A stretch of 64,000 bases of DNA from positions 3,348,001 to 3,412,000 of the forward strand of contig BSYQ01000002.1 in assembly GCA_030272585.1 (NCBI GenBank). Reading direction: 5' to 3'. The notes below the pieces were generated by a model, which saw only the letters and a program-made list of their open reading frames with translations, was not told the origin of the DNA and ran no database searches. The stretch comes from Bryopsis sp. KO-2023 (Eukaryota; Chlorophyta; Ulvophyceae; Bryopsidales; Bryopsidaceae). A program made the translations under genes and the position numbers. Each line of letters opens with the position of its first letter. Within the stretch, counting starts at the first letter, position 1. Shown here piece after piece: positions 22,999 through 33,300 of this stretch.

Positions 22999-24833
22999 AT
23001 GTACGTGGAACTCAAAGCACGGCAGTATGTCGTGAGGCTCCGGAACAGGCTCCAAAACCGAACAGACCTGTTCCAGCCCGGGACGGTGGTAGATCGGGAT
23101 GCCGCCGAGGTGGTGTTCCGGCATTTGACGTCGCTTAACACGTATTTTGGTCTGGAAAATGTAAGTGTATGCTGCCTGCTATCTGCTGCGCTGTTTCTGT
23201 TTCGAATGTTTTGACTTAGGGTTACTGTTACTTGTCTTCCTAGGCTCTGTTCTGGAAAGCTGCATCCGCCCTGGACAGCGCTGCGGGAAGCGAAGACGAA
23301 CTTTTCTTGCGAGCGTACCGAGCGGGCAACCCCCCTGAAAGGCGCATCGACCCCATACTCGATTCCATTTAGGTGACACCTCCAGGACTGACCAGGAAGG
23401 GGAGCACCAACCTGGGGGACATGGAATACCCCTACATGGTGCCTACAGGTGAGCAGTCCAGCATCAGGTTCAAATTAGGTTGTTTTTCTCTCTGCCCTCT
23501 CATTCACATTTTGTCTTTTGCAGAACTCCTTCGTGATCGCCAGCTATTGCCTCATCTGGACCAGCTCAGAGAGGAGGTTGCAACCATGCACGAGGTTGAT
23601 CTAGATCTGAGCAGAACGTTCGACTGGAGCATCGAAGCTGCAAGTCTTCCAGCACCTGATCCTGCACAAGAGATTTTGCCTGAAGCTACACTTCCAACCG
23701 CAGATGAACCTGAATCTGAACCTGAACCTGAGGGATCCTCTGAGCAGCTGCCGGAAAACCCGTGGAGTATGACGGACGAGGAGTCTGTTTATGAACCTGA
23801 ACCTGTGCTTCACCCTGGTGGAAGAGGCTCCCCCCCAAACATGTTCAGACCTGCTGGAGCTGGTGGAAGAGGGCCACCCCCCAAGCTGTTCAGAGCCTCT
23901 GAAGCTGGTGGAAGAGGGCCACCCCCCAATCTGTTCAGACCCGCTGAAGCTGGTGGAAGAGGGCCACCCCCCAATCTGTTCAGAGCTGCTGAAGCTGGTG
24001 GAAGAGGGCCACCCCCCAATCTGTTCAGAGCTGCTGAAGCTGGTGGAAGAGGGCCACCCCCAAACATGTTCAGAGCTGCTGAAGCTGGTGGAAGAGGGCC
24101 ACCCCCAAACATGTTCAGAGCTGCTGAAGCTGGTGGAAGAGGGTCACCCCCAAACATGTTCAGAGCTGCTGAAGCTGGTGGAAGAGGGCCACCCCCAAAC
24201 ATGTTCAGAGCTGCTGGAGCTGGTGGAAGGGGGAATGTTGGTGGATGGGAATTCGGGGGAGGCGGCAGGAACAGGAACAGAGCAGGTCAGGGTGGTCAGG
24301 GTGGTCAGGGTGGCCAGGGTGGTCAGGGTGGTCAGGGTGGCCAGGGTGGTCATGGTGGTCAGAGGCAGGCAAACCCCAGACCCCCATTGATGGACAGGTG
24401 GCCAATGGATTTTGATGGACAACCTTGCATCAACGACAGTGAGGGGTACCCTCGGCGCAGGCAGGCCCCCTTGCGAAGGATCATGTCTGAACGGAGCAGG
24501 GAACAGCGCAGAACTGCCCAGCGAGAGAGAGCCAACATGCAGACGGAGTACGCCTTCTTCCCCGACTTCACCATCCAATTCCCGATAACCTTCGCCTCCA
24601 TGCCCCATCTGAATCAGTTCGTGCAAAACGTGTATCTGCAGAACTGTTACGCTCTCCACAGAGTCCGTGAAGGCCTCTTCCACCATCAGACCCGTTTGGA
24701 GGACCGAAACGTAATGAGGGACCTGGATACTGGCTCGGTCGACTTTGCACCGATCCCTGAAGACCGCACACGTGTGTATCGGGTCAGGGTTGGACCGGAT
24801 GGGAGGTTGGTGGAGGAGGAGGAGCCAAATTAA
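22999..24833 (+). CDS. hAT-borne second gene, repeat-rich protein of unknown function
   Basis: The most economical model is 22999-23160, 23373-23448 and 23524-24833, with donors AAT|GTAAGT and CAG|GTGAGC and acceptors ATTTAG and TTTGCAG. It gives 515 residues in frame. An alternative acceptor at 23243 (TTCCTAG) opens a 42-codon coding-like exon (ALFWKAASALDSAAGSEDEL...) but runs into a TAG at 23370-23372 immediately before the second acceptor. The protein has an N-terminal part (MYVELKARQYVVRL), an acidic stretch, about nine 15-residue repeats of the type GGRGPPPNMFRAAEA, a GGQ/GGH run, a basic segment, and a compact C-terminus (YAFFPDFTIQFPITFASMPH). Its place inside the hAT suggests an accessory function in transposition, which is unproven. 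Confidence 0.6.
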
Positions 24834-24839
24834 ATAACC

Positions 24840-25385
24840 TGTTTTGAGTCACCATAAACAGAGGGTTATCTGTTATCTGTTATCTGTTTTTTGATTCACG
24901 TAATGAACCATGAACCAGTCTGGGATCTGTTATCTGTTTTTTGATTCACGTAATGAACCATGAACCAGTCTGGTATCTGTTATCTGTTTTTTGATTCACG
25001 TAATGAACCATGAACCATGAACAGAGGGTTATTTGTGTGGGCTGAATCAGTGCTGGAATCTGTGGAACCTCTGAAACTTTTTGTTTTGTTTGAGTCATGT
25101 AATGAACCATGAACCATAAACAGAGGGTTATTTGTGTGGGCTGAATCAGTGTTGGAATCTGTGGAACCTCTGAAACTTTTTGTTTTGTTTGATTCACGTA
25201 ATGAACCATGAACCATAAACAGAGGGTTATTTGTGTGGGCTGAATCAGTGTTGGAATCTGTGGAACCTCTGAAACTTTTTGTTTTGTTTGAGTCATGCAA
25301 TGAACCATGAACCATAAACAGAGGGTTATCTGTGTGGGCTGAATCAGTGCTGGAATCTGTGGAAACCTCTGAAACTTTTTACCAA
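24840..25385. repeat. Minisatellite between the two hAT genes
   Basis: About four copies of a 99-base unit contain AACCATAAACAGAGGGTTAT and TGTGGAACCTCTGAAACTTT. They are preceded by about three shorter units of TCTGTTATCTGTTTTTTGAT type. Because 99 is divisible by three, a minus-strand ORF of 33-residue repeats appears; it is not a gene. Confidence 0.85.
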
Positions 25386-25604
25386 GCATTCAAAAAAGTT
25401 TGGATTACATACCCATACCAAAACAAACAAAACTCGGGGCAAATCACACCAGGTCAAGATGCAGATTGTCCGATCCATACCCAGCACCCCAAACAGAGAA
25501 CATACCCGGCACCCCAAACCAAAAAAAGGAGAGTTCCTCCGAAACAGGAGGGTTCTGAATCAGACTGCAGATTGTCCCACACAATCAAACAGAAGCAGTT
25601 CAGG

Positions 25605-27941
25605 TCATGCCCTGAACAGATGCAGATTGTCCCGGAGCACGGTCAGTTGGTTGACCTTGCTCTCCTCCATCGCCCTCCTGCGCTTGTTCAGCTGGTGGCC
25701 ATTGACACTGAACATCCGCTCAACCGAGGCGCTGGAGGCTGGGATGCAGAGATACTCGGCAGCCAGGATCGAAACTGTTGGGTATGCCGCCTGGTGTACC
25801 CTCCACCAGTCCAGAACAGATGAAGTGCTCTGAATAACCCTCCTGACCCCACAATATCGCTCCCACTCATCAGAATTAGAACCGCCCGTAGCAGATGGAG
25901 GAGGGCACACACTGAGCCAGTCCCGTTCGAGATTTTCCTTTTTCTTTTTTTTTCCCTCTCTGCCTTCCCCCGGATTGTCAACACCTCTGTAATCTGATCG
26001 CAGCCGGATCTCCTTCAGCAGAGTCACGCACTCTTGCAGCACATCTGAAACCCACAGATCAGGTCTGCTGAATTGCTTCCTCAAGCAAGGAAAGCGCCCT
26101 GGGGTGCCCCACAAATACCGATTCACCTCAGCGTCTTCGAGTGATAGTTTGGTCGGATCCAGATGCTGCATGCACCCGACGGCCAGGAGCCATGCGGGAT
26201 CGTCAAATTCATGGTCCATGACTGTGCGGAGCACATCTCTGAAGTCTATCACATCCGGTTCCTCGATGTTCATGGCATCTACCGCAGCGCTGATCCGAGC
26301 CATGAGCATCAGGACGGCACTCCCCGTCACCTTCTTTTCTGCCTCCAGTACCTTGGTTGCTTCCTTGTATGGCCTCAGAACCAGGTACAGTTCCAGCAGC
26401 ACTTTCCATTCTTGGGGGTTGATATTGTATTGGGGGGGAAGGAGGGGAAAGAGCTGGATCAGATCGGGTTTCAAAATCAACAATCGATGCAACATGTACC
26501 AGATGCTGTTCCACCTAGTCTCCACCGCCAAGGTCAGTCTGAGAACCTTGTCAGATCTGCGGACAGGTCCTGGGCAGTCTTCTGCCTCCTCCACGTCGTC
26601 TCCATCATCGGGACATGCGTCTTCATCACTTGAATATATTTCCTGTGATGTGGGGTCGTCCTGTTCCTGGCTCTGATGGTCGTTTTGATTAGATTCCTCT
26701 TGTGCATCCTCCAGAAGTTCATCCTCATCAACTTGAGATGGACCGGGGCTCTCACCAAGCCCACCGTTGCCAATCCCAGAGGCACCCGTGGCTGTCGAGG
26801 ACCGGACCACATAAATTAACTCTTGGGGAGCAGCCTCCGCTTGTTGCCGTTCCAGATCAGCTTCTTTTCTTTTGGCTCGATCGATCTGAATCTGTTTCAG
26901 CTTTTCCCAATGAGTGGATGCACCCATCACTGTTCTGCACAGATCGTGTACTTTGGCCACAAGGTCGTTCACGCTTTGGGGGGCATTTTTCAGACCCTTC
27001 TTTACCCCCAAATTTATTCTGTGTGTCCCGCACCCGTGCCAATCGTAACTGTAGTTCATTTCACATGCTGCCCCCATTCTGGACTCGTGATCGGTAACGA
27101 TGCTGGCCTGATATCCGGTCAGATCAAAGTCCTCCCTGATCTCGTTCATTTTTGTGCAAATGTCCACAGCAGTTGCGGTACCCTCCATTTCCCAGGTCCC
27201 GAGACTGATCCGCTTGAGTTCGAACAGATCCTGTTCCGGGTCCCGGTGTATGTAGACAGCCCCCATCGCGAACCAATGCTTGGGCTGCTGAGACCAACCA
27301 TCAGCAACAAAGCATGGTCGGAATCTGCTCAGATCCATATCCTTCATCTTTTTTTTAAGCCTGTTGGAGGACAATCCGACCTGGTGAGACATGGATTTCG
27401 CTGATAGAGGCGGAGCAGATGCGTTCAGTTGAGTGCACATGTCTCGGAAGTGCTGATCTTCCACTGTCCTGAAGGGGGCCCCGACGCTGACCAGATAGCA
27501 CATAACCTTGTGCCGGTACGACTGGAACTCCCGGGTAGTAGGTCCCCATTTAGACACAAACGGGAGTGTTTTCTGGGTCCCAAAAGAACTGATCCGACCC
27601 CCTTGTGTGCCTGTTTTCATGTCCTGATCATTTTGCGTTTTCAAATGGCAGCCCTCAAAGCCTTCCGCGACAGCGATTTCCATTTCGGAACTGATCCGGA
27701 TACCGTGTTTGGCCGCATGATTCAAAAGGGGGATCCTGCCTCCCTTCACCCATGACAATTGTTCATGACAGATTCTGCACGACACCACCTTTCTGCCCCG
27801 ATCATCCTTATACACCAGGATCTTGCCTTCTGGACTGCTGACATACATCTTGTCAACCCATGTGTTACTTCTCCGAACAGGAATCACAGGAGGGCTTGCA
27901 CCCAGTTCCAGCAGATCAGCTTCCTTTCCATTTCTGTTCAC
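25605..27941 (-). CDS. hAT transposase with BED zinc finger
   Basis: An open frame of about 778 codons ends at TGA. At 27941 it opens with a non-ATG codon right after a CCCTGCAG acceptor, so an upstream exon is likely. The first in-frame ATG is at 27848 (MYVSSPEGK). In order it shows a BED finger (CRICHEQLSW, then HAAKH), the RNase H-like core with Asp residues in CFVADGWS and SIVTDHESRM, and the CxxH-type box in DWHGCGTHRINLG. An acidic insert follows, and the C-terminal hAT dimerisation region includes AAEYLCIPASSASVERMFS and LNKRRR. The enzyme would cut and paste the surrounding element in the nucleus using its inverted termini and subterminal words. No frameshift or stop is seen. Confidence 0.9.
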   Translation of the reverse strand: MNRNGKEADLLELGASPPVIPVRRSNTWVDKMYVSSPEGKILVYKDDRGRKVVSCRICHEQLSWVKGGRIPLLNHAAKHGIRISSEMEIAVAEGFEGCHLKTQNDQDMKTGTQGGRISSFGTQKTLPFVSKWGPTTREFQSYRHKVMCYLVSVGAPFRTVEDQHFRDMCTQLNASAPPLSAKSMSHQVGLSSNRLKKKMKDMDLSRFRPCFVADGWSQQPKHWFAMGAVYIHRDPEQDLFELKRISLGTWEMEGTATAVDICTKMNEIREDFDLTGYQASIVTDHESRMGAACEMNYSYDWHGCGTHRINLGVKKGLKNAPQSVNDLVAKVHDLCRTVMGASTHWEKLKQIQIDRAKRKEADLERQQAEAAPQELIYVVRSSTATGASGIGNGGLGESPGPSQVDEDELLEDAQEESNQNDHQSQEQDDPTSQEIYSSDEDACPDDGDDVEEAEDCPGPVRRSDKVLRLTLAVETRWNSIWYMLHRLLILKPDLIQLFPLLPPQYNINPQEWKVLLELYLVLRPYKEATKVLEAEKKVTGSAVLMLMARISAAVDAMNIEEPDVIDFRDVLRTVMDHEFDDPAWLLAVGCMQHLDPTKLSLEDAEVNRYLWGTPGRFPCLRKQFSRPDLWVSDVLQECVTLLKEIRLRSDYRGVDNPGEGREGKKKKKENLERDWLSVCPPPSATGGSNSDEWERYCGVRRVIQSTSSVLDWWRVHQAAYPTVSILAAEYLCIPASSASVERMFSVNGHQLNKRRRAMEESKVNQLTVLRDNLHLFRA

Positions 27942-28384
27942 TGCAGGGCAGGGCAGGACAGGACAAACACCTCATAAAAGCAGAACCAGAACAACTGGAG
28001 AAAGCACAAGCACCTCACACAATCCAACAAGGGAACACCTCACCCCCCCACAAAACCATAAGAGTACAACAAGGCGGAACAGATCAGGGAGTAACGCACT
28101 GTTGGTCAGGTCAGATGCTTGCCCCGACCCCTGCGGCCCCACGGATGGAACGCTGCCCTGGCGACGAGGTTCCAACCCCCCGCTTCCAGATCCGGTCGGA
28201 ACTGGTCTCCTCTGGGACGTGTGTGGGCGTTGCCCCGACCTCGCAGGGGTGACGAGCGCTTTTCTTTTTCCATGCCGGCCCATTTCGAACGGGGCGCTGA
28301 TAAGACGTGGAGTTAAACGCTCACCAGATTAACAGCAACCGAACATGCGATGTGCCCGCGTGACTCACCTGCATCTCACCCGCG

Positions 28385-28732
28385 ATCAATGATCGGTTCT
28401 TGACGCAGACGACCCACCGATCATGATCGGTGTTGCGCCGATCATGATCGGCGCAAGCCGATTATAGTCGATCGCGCCGATCACGATCACGATCTCGATC
28501 AAGCGCCGCACCCTGTCGGCACCTGATCGGCAGTTTTTGATCGGCCGATCACGATCAGGCCGATCAAAAACTGCCGATCAAGTAGGGCGACCGATCAGAT
28601 CGGTGATCGGCCGATCTTGATCGATGATCGGCCCTGCCAGACCTGATCGGCGACCGATCAGATCGGTGATCGGCCGATCACGATTTGATCGGTCGCACTG
28701 CTTGATCGGCGACCGATCAAATCGTGATCGGA
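28385..28732. repeat. Right subterminal GATCGG-word array of hAT
   Basis: This is the counterpart of the left array, with many copies of CGATCA/TGATCG/GATCGGCC in both orientations. It includes local perfect hairpins, for example around 28535-28585, where TGATCGGCAGTTTTTGATCG faces its complement. It ends at the 11-base terminal repeat. Confidence 0.85.
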
Positions 28733-28751
28733 TCCATAGTATGCTTATGAC

Positions 28752-29694
28752 TGCTCTGTGGGCATTAAAGTGTAGTGTTGTAGGAAAACAATTTGGAGAT
28801 GAAGATGCTGGGAGGAGGAGACTGGAGTCTCTTTGGAGTTTTGGCTGTGGGGAGTAGGAAGCTTTAAATGTCGTCCGGTCGCAGGGTTGGCATTTCCAGG
28901 GTGGACTGGTGTGGTGGGCCCCTTTGGATTTTTTTCTTGCATTTTACTAAAAGAGATATAGTATATCTCTTTTTCAGGGGAAAAAATGTTGCTCCAATAG
29001 TACCAATAGATCTATCTTGCAGCAGCGGCTGCTTCGCAACCACAACCTCCAGCCCAGCAGGTGAGTGTTTGATTTCTTGGTGGGGTTCTTGGGATGGGCC
29101 TCCATAGTTTGACTTCTGGCAAGAACAAATTATCCTCTCAATTAAGGAAACTGTGCAGTTCTTGTGTATTGAGAAATCTGGCCCACCGCCGACACCTCTA
29201 ATTTCTGTGGGTTTTCCTTCAGAGCAAAAGTTCAAAAAAGATGTCATTTTCGAAATTTTCTTTCGAAGGAGTTCCTTTCAAAAATCAAGTCAAAATTCTT
29301 TGGCACCTTTAATATGCTGATTACTTGTTGCAAGTTTTGGACCCCTCCTTGTAACAAACTCAAAGAGCCGATGGAAACATGGGACTTTGATTCGAAATGC
29401 AACCCATCGACACAATGCTCCATCTACCCTGACTGAGGGTGTGTATCGTCGGCCTGCTCACGTGCGGAGTGGGAGGTGGCGAAGGAGAGGGTGTGCTATG
29501 GTCGTAGTGGTGGTTGATCTGTATCCATGGGAAGGTGTTTTTGGAAAAATTATCGTTGGCCATGGGGTTTTCTAATAAACAAGAAAAAAAGTCCTGAATG
29601 GGGGAAGTTGTATGCACTTGGAGGTTGAGGATGCTTGTCGATGAGGGAACAATTGCCCTTGTAAAGATTATGATTTTTTTAAATTGTTTTTTGA
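28752..29694. other. Right body of CACTA-like element, no gene recognised
   Basis: Possible exon fragments are seen, for example TCTTGCAG|CAGCGGCTGC... to CCCAGCAG|GTGAGT at about 29022-29060, but they cannot be joined into a product. Nothing resembling a CACTA transposase was found. Confidence 0.4.
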
Positions 29695-30177
29695 CTAGTA
29701 AGGTGTCAATCTAATACCTGTATCGTCCACGAACGTATCAAAACTTGAGGTACCAAGAAGTATAACCAGGCATCTCCCATGTATCCCCCAGGTATATCTC
29801 AAAAACACCTGGTTGATACCTGACACGCCAGGCATCAAATTGAGGTCACATTTTCCAGGTACCTGGGGTAATACCGCAGGTATGTATCTAATACCTGTAG
29901 CGTCCGCGAATGTATCAAAACTGCAGGTATCAACAAGTACTAACCAGGTGTCTCCCAGGTATATCTCATGTAACACCTGGTTGATACCTGACACGCCAGG
30001 CATCAAATTGAGGTCACATTTTCCGGGTACCTGGAGTAATACCGCAGGTATGTATCTAATACCTGTAGCGTCCGCGAATGCATAAAAACTGCAGGTATCA
30101 ACAGGTACTAACCAGGCGTCTCCCAGGTATCTAGTTTTGATACCTGTCCAGGTATTAAATAGGTATAAACTAGGTGT
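29695..30177. repeat. Right subterminal repeat zone of CACTA-like element
   Basis: About two and a half copies of a unit of about 171 bases share words such as TACCTGACACGCCAGGCATC and CGCAGGTATGTATCTAATAC. They are built on the AGGTAT/ACCTG word also used at the left end. A repetitive minus-strand ORF here is a by-product of unit length. Confidence 0.8.
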
Positions 30178-30377
30178 TACCCATTTCCCGTAGTGAAGTG
30201 CACTTATCTTGTCAGGACCTTCACCATGAGGACTGTCATTCGACGAAGTTCCCTTCTCGCAACCCAAGATCACCACGTTTGTTCGGGAAGCCCTGTCCAC
30301 TATCCCCCGCCTGCTCTCCCTTCTCAGCTCAACAGTTTCGGACTCCAGATTTGTCACCCAACACGTGCCTCCTTTCA

Positions 30378-33300
30378 TTATCTCTGAGCTTTTTCGGAAA
30401 GTTGAGCACGTGGGTGTCCTGGCCGAGCAATTGCTTTTCTTTGCCGAGCGTGCGTTTCAAAAGATAAGGGGGGCCCACCCAGCTTGAAGAGAGCCGTATT
30501 TCTGTCTCTCTCGGCCTGACGCTCTGCAAGCGATTTCTTGATAGTTTTATTATTTGTGGTTGACCCAGGATTGCCAACACTTCTGGGTGGAGCAGTGGAT
30601 ACAGCCACGTCCTGTCCAGGATTGACTGCAAATGAGTAAGCCGGGAAGACGGAGCCTGGAAGGTCATGAACTGTGACTGCTGTAAGTTGAGGAGTTGGCG
30701 TCTTCGATTCCCTGGACATCAACGAGGTTCGGCAGTTCCCCCCGCTGAGTACTACTCGAGCGGGTGTCTCGAGTCTTTGAACCTCTTTGTCTTTCTCCAT
30801 CTCAATTGAGCGCGCCTCCTTCTGCATATCCACAAGCTGTAACAACAGGAACACCTTTCCAGGTTTCAAATTATCGTTTTTTTCACCAAGTCTAGTTTTG
30901 CTCAAGAACAGCACCGCCACCAATTCGTGCATCAACAAAAGCAAAAGAAATTTCCTTTCGACAAGAGCACTTTCACTTGGTTTTGTTTCATGGGCAGAAC
31001 CTGTCCAACACCTATTGGAACTAGTGAATGATTTATTGAACTCTATCAAAACGCTTGCTCGTTTTTTCTCTGACCAGTGGAACACCACAGCATGATTCCA
31101 AATTGAAACCTCCCTGACCTGGCCATGGCAGTGCTTCTCTCCAACGGCATTTGCAGTGCATTTGATTTTCAACTCTTTCGTCTGATCATTCTCCAGTTTT
31201 TGCAAAAACTTCAAACCCTGGGATTCCAATCGATCTTTCTTTGAAGCGGAGGACTCCTATGACAGACACACAAATACATGCGGAATCACAAAGAAAAATC
31301 CCTCTTTCTATGCTTCATCAAGTTTTCTCCTCGAAAAGAAAAAAGCGTTGCAAGACGCGGTGCATGGAAAAAAAAAAATCTCTCTTTTTATCCTTCTCAA
31401 AACCACTGTGAACTGTACCTGTTGAAAGACAACTTGAGCTGCTCTCTGCTCAACATCGTTTGTGAAAGCTTCATTGCTGTAGATGCAAAAGGGGTCGATT
31501 TCAAAACCACCCTTTGAGGAATCTCCAGAACGATTTGGTTCCTCCTCCCATGATGATCGAGCTGGGGCGCTGTACCTCCCCCTCTCAGTCCCCAACAACT
31601 CATTCAAACGCAAGACTTCGGCTTGCGAGGATGTCACCGTGTCCTCCAATCGATGGACCACCAACTCTATGGATGCGATTTCCTTCAAAACAGGAAAAAG
31701 CGGGGGATGTGGATACCCAATCCAGCAAGAAGTCACTACAAGAGTATTTCCAATTAAAGAAACTCAGTTGGATTCTGGAAAATATATATTAAAAAAAATA
31801 CATTTAGCTGTATTCTTGCTAAGCAACGACAGTGCTGTGATGTTTACACCCAGCGTTCCGGATCTTGGCCACGGTATATTTTAAAAGGGAAAATCGCTCC
31901 TTGTGTGTCGCTTTTTCGTTGATACTCTGCCCTACCCGTTGCAGTTTATCCACGGTTGAATTCAGGATCGATGACTTCTTGGATTCTGTTTTCAGGGCTG
32001 CCTCTTTCGAGGCCAGCTGCTCAGATAACTCCTTCACTTTTTCTTTCAATTCCTCTCTCTGACCATCAATGACTTCCGTCTGGAACAGAATTGCAAGGGA
32101 AGTGTTAGAAGGAGAAAAAAGACCCATCGAGCTGACTTGTCTAAGATTTGGAACTCGGCGTTAATTGAGCAAGCCCTGCTCTCGTATTCACAACGTCGCC
32201 TGAAACGCGGCATGTGATGTGTGCACCCTTTCTATTCGACGATTCTATGATTTAACACAAATTCATAAGCTCTTATTTGATCTGAAGGACACAGTACATG
32301 GACAGATTTCTGCGAAACACTCGTGAAACACGAGTGCTTTATCAAAACTAGATTCCCCCTCCTCTTTGACCTTAGATTTATATTATTGGAGCTCATTCAA
32401 AAGGTTGAAAAAAATGTACGTCAACTCTGGGATATAGGTTACAGTGGGGTATAGATACTGCCATACTTCTTAAAAAAAATCGAAAGAATTCGAGAATGGA
32501 AAAAGTTTTCCAATGCACTTGCATCGAAATAGAGCGCAACACCTCTGTTCTGATTGAACAACACCACCACTGTTGAAAAGTCTTGGCTCACCTCTTCAGC
32601 TTCCTTCAGCTGAACAACGGCTTTTGCTCCATCCATCGAGCGGCTTAGGTCACCTTGCCGGCTCAAAATATTTTTCTGTTGATAGCAAACGAAACAAACT
32701 GACACAATGTGAGGAACGATCGAATGTACTTTTTCTCGAACGACACCAAAGGCTTTTTCGATTCATTTGTCCACCAGAGTCTCCTACATCCTGTCTTCTG
32801 AGGAACAATATCTTTTTCAAGGATTTCCGTACGGCCTAAATGAATTTTTTGCTCCCGAACAAACTTCGGCACCCAATCGTGCGACTCGGAAGAAACGCAA
32901 CAGCTGACACAAGCTCACCTGTTCTCGAACTACACTACCCTTGAAATTCCCCTTCAGCACAATCCCATAATTCTCTTTATTATCACTCTCCACATCCTCT
33001 TCCTCCTCACCCTTCCCTCCAAAAAGTTTTGTCCCACAGGTTCCTTTCTCATCAATTTCCTCTTCTCTCACCATGACACTCGGTCCCGACCTGAGCGTCT
33101 CAATTTCCTTCCGCAAGTTTGCTACCTCCCTTTGGCATGACGCCAGTTCTTGTTGCAGCGCAGCCTTTTCAATAACCAGTTCCTTATTTGCTTGCTGGAG
33201 GTGCTCTACCTGTTTTGCGACAGAGGACACCTCACGAGGATGAACCTGAGTTTCTACCGATGCCTCCAAACCACAAATCTGAAAAACCTAAGAATATATA

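Larger units (their letters stand above)
22401..28743. mobile_element. Complete hAT DNA transposon nested in the CACTA-like element
   Basis: Perfect 11-base terminal inverted repeats CATACTATGGA (22401-22411) and TCCATAGTATG (28733-28743) are flanked by an exact 8-base target duplication CTTATGAC at 22393-22400 and 28744-28751. The 8-base duplication and the internal BED/hAT transposase identify the hAT superfamily. The element is 6343 bases. It carries two convergent genes, 22999-24833 plus and 25605-27941 minus, separated by a minisatellite, with dense GATCGG/CGATCA words at both ends. The perfect termini and open transposase suggest a fairly recent, possibly active copy. Confidence 0.93.
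20294..30195. mobile_element. CACTA-like (EnSpm type) DNA transposon, split by a hAT insertion
   Basis: The element begins CACTACGGGAAATGGGTA at 20294-20311 and ends with the exact reverse complement at 30178-30195. It is flanked by the 3-base direct repeat AAG at 20291-20293 and 30196-30198. CACTA termini plus a 3-base target duplication are the hallmark of the EnSpm/CACTA superfamily, as are the long subterminal repeat zones at both ends. Without the inner hAT the element is about 3.55 kb. No CACTA transposase is recognisable, so it is probably non-autonomous, perhaps carrying host-derived exons. It inserted 180 bases beyond the stop codon of the TOG gene. Confidence 0.8.

Noticed and set aside
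15870-23372. TAG reassigned to glutamine
   Set aside because: Two loci show in-frame TAG where glutamine would fit, but the amidase, F-box, TOG and transposase genes use CAG/CAA throughout and contain no internal TAG; pseudogenisation or splicing is simpler.
24946-25389. 147-codon ORF of 33-residue repeats
   Set aside because: It is an artefact of the 99-base minisatellite between the two hAT genes.
29695-30378. 227-codon minus-strand ORF
   Set aside because: It reads through the right subterminal repeats (about 171-base units) and the transposon end.
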